Source: CAZYWA01 sp964650975 [NCBI: uncultured bacterium] (GTDB lineage Bacteria; JADJOY01). Taken from it: a stretch of DNA of 15,736 bases. A model generated the notes under the pieces. That model was not told the DNA's origin. It was given only the letters and a program-made list of their open reading frames with translations, and did not search any database. The stretch is taken from contig CAZYWA010000152.1 in the NCBI GenBank assembly GCA_964650975.1, positions 1 through 15,736 on the forward strand. Reading direction: 5' to 3'. Made by a program: the position numbers and the translations under genes. Below are positions 14,725 through 15,736 of the stretch, piece by piece; position 1 is the first letter of the stretch, and every line of letters starts with the position of its first letter.

Positions 14725-15736
14725 ATGCGAAGCGATATCCGATTCGCCCTCGGCAGGGGTGCGCGGCGTGTGGCCGCGCTCCTGGCTGCCGCCGGGCTCG
14801 TGGCCCTTCCTGGACGGGCGAGTGCCTTGAGCCAGGTCGGACCCTGGATAGACGCCGTGTCGCCCACCAGCGCCACCATCTCGTTCACCGCCAACGCCAC
14901 CAGCGCCACGGTGGACTACGGGCACACGACCTCCTACGAGCTCGGCTCCCAGACCGGCAGCCCGGCACCGATCGACAACCCGCTCAACGCATTCACCACC
15001 GCGTTCGGCAACAAGTTCGAGGTGGCCCTCACCGGGCTCACCGCGGCCTCGCACTACGAATACCGGGTGCGCGTGGGTGCCAGCACCTTCGCCACCGGCA
15101 GCTTCGACACCGCGAAAGTGGGCCCGTCGAGCTTCACCTTCGTGGCGCTCGGCGACACCCGCCAGGGAAACAACGCCGACCACCAGCGGGTTCGCGACTG
15201 CGTGATCGGCGACAGCGGCGCCTACGGGCCCTATGCCTTCCTGCTCAACACCGGCGACCTGCAGGACGCGAACAACCAGACCACCTGGCAGAACTTCTTC
15301 GAGATCGAGTCGGTGAACGCCACCAGCACTCCCGGCCTCGGCGCCATCTACCTGAACGTGATCCCGTTCTTCCCGTCCATCGGCAACCACGACTTCACCC
15401 AGATCTGGTACCCCGATTTCTTCGCGCCGCCCACCTTCAACTCGGGCACCGAGGACTACTATTCGTTCGATTACGGTGGCATGCACGTGCTGGCGCTCAA
15501 CGCCAACGTGGCCGCCGGTTCGACCGACCCGCAGACCCAGTTCGTCGAGTCCGATCTTCTGGCCCAGAAGAACCTGGGTTACCCCGGCCCGATCGTGGTG
15601 TTCTTCCACCAGGCCGGCGTCTCGAGCTCCAACCACGGCAACGACAACGCCGTGAAGAACAACTGGTTCCCGATCTTCCAGGAGTACGGCGTGGATCTCG
15701 TGTTCCAGGGTCACGACCACGTCTACGAGCGCTTCT
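14725..15736 (+). CDS. Secreted purple-acid-phosphatase-like metallophosphoesterase (3' end outside window)
   Basis: 337 codons are visible and the frame is still open at the window edge. A signal peptide (twin arginine at 14-15, hydrophobic core, ASA before LSQ) is followed by a fibronectin-III-like purple acid phosphatase N-domain at about 38-130 (WIDAVSPTSATISF, VDYGHTTSY, LTGLTAASHYEYRVRVG). The metallophosphoesterase domain then shows all five metal-site blocks: ALGDTR (D144), NTGDLQD (D178), GNHD (220-223), FFHQ (H295) and GHDH (329-332). The fold order and DLQDxxNQTTWQNFF resemble purple acid phosphatases, but the tyrosine that gives their colour is replaced by D181. It probably hydrolyses phosphate esters outside the cytoplasm; the substrate is unknown. 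ATG 14725 has CAGGAG eight bases upstream. Confidence 0.92.
   Translation, partial: MRSDIRFALGRGARRVAALLAAAGLVALPGRASALSQVGPWIDAVSPTSATISFTANATSATVDYGHTTSYELGSQTGSPAPIDNPLNAFTTAFGNKFEVALTGLTAASHYEYRVRVGASTFATGSFDTAKVGPSSFTFVALGDTRQGNNADHQRVRDCVIGDSGAYGPYAFLLNTGDLQDANNQTTWQNFFEIESVNATSTPGLGAIYLNVIPFFPSIGNHDFTQIWYPDFFAPPTFNSGTEDYYSFDYGGMHVLALNANVAAGSTDPQTQFVESDLLAQKNLGYPGPIVVFFHQAGVSSSNHGNDNAVKNNWFPIFQEYGVDLVFQGHDHVYERF

Noticed and set aside
14488-15720. Minus-strand continuation of the beta-barrel frame across the phosphatase gene
   Set aside because: The signal peptide and a strong ribosome-binding site fix the start at 14487. The upstream part is antisense to a well-conserved phosphatase.

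Overview
The window is GC-rich, densely coding DNA from a Gram-negative bacterium. The Gram-negative reading rests on two predicted outer-membrane proteins, a lipoprotein, several signal peptides and MreB. The miaB - bifunctional nuclease pairing, the TraF-type outer-membrane protein and the MoxR/VWA pair recall deltaproteobacteria in the broad sense (Myxococcota, Desulfobacterota, Binatota) or a similar uncultured high-GC phylum. No ribosomal RNA is present, so the placement is only a suggestion. I found no tRNA, rRNA, insertion sequence, phage gene or CRISPR array.

Layout. (1) Positions 2-1572, plus strand: the 3' end of a radical SAM gene, then larE (sulfur insertion for the nickel-pincer cofactor). 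(2) 1597-4343, minus strand, converging on larE: miaB, a DUF151 bifunctional nuclease and a membrane-anchored TPR-like protein, apparently one operon. Its promoter seems to start the message at the miaB GTG itself. (3) 4344-4775: a 430-nt gene-free stretch with several stem-loops, including a nested 28+28 nt inverted repeat. (4) 4776-9694, minus strand: a MoxR-type AAA+ ATPase, a CoxE-like VWA protein, a protein with two GAF domains and a decayed GGDEF domain, and mreB. The moxR leader holds two abutting hairpins behind a candidate extended -10 promoter. (5) 9795-14487, minus strand: an outer-membrane beta-barrel protein, a small lipoprotein, a GAF-GGDEF diguanylate cyclase and a TraF-like outer-membrane protein. 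(6) 14725 to the window end, plus strand: a secreted purple-acid-phosphatase-like metallophosphoesterase, cut by the window edge and transcribed divergently from the beta-barrel gene.

How the genes may work together. Blocks 4 and 5 lie on one strand and mix envelope proteins, a catalytic c-di-GMP synthase, an apparently catalytically dead GGDEF relative, a MoxR/VWA pair of the kind that acts on other protein complexes, and the cell-shape actin MreB. A link between second-messenger signalling and envelope or shape control is an inference from gene order only. The most unusual signals are the tandem-hairpin moxR leader, the decayed GGDEF protein between the MoxR/VWA pair and mreB, the three-cysteine LarE, the leaderless-looking miaB start and the nested inverted repeat. 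None of these alone proves a new system.
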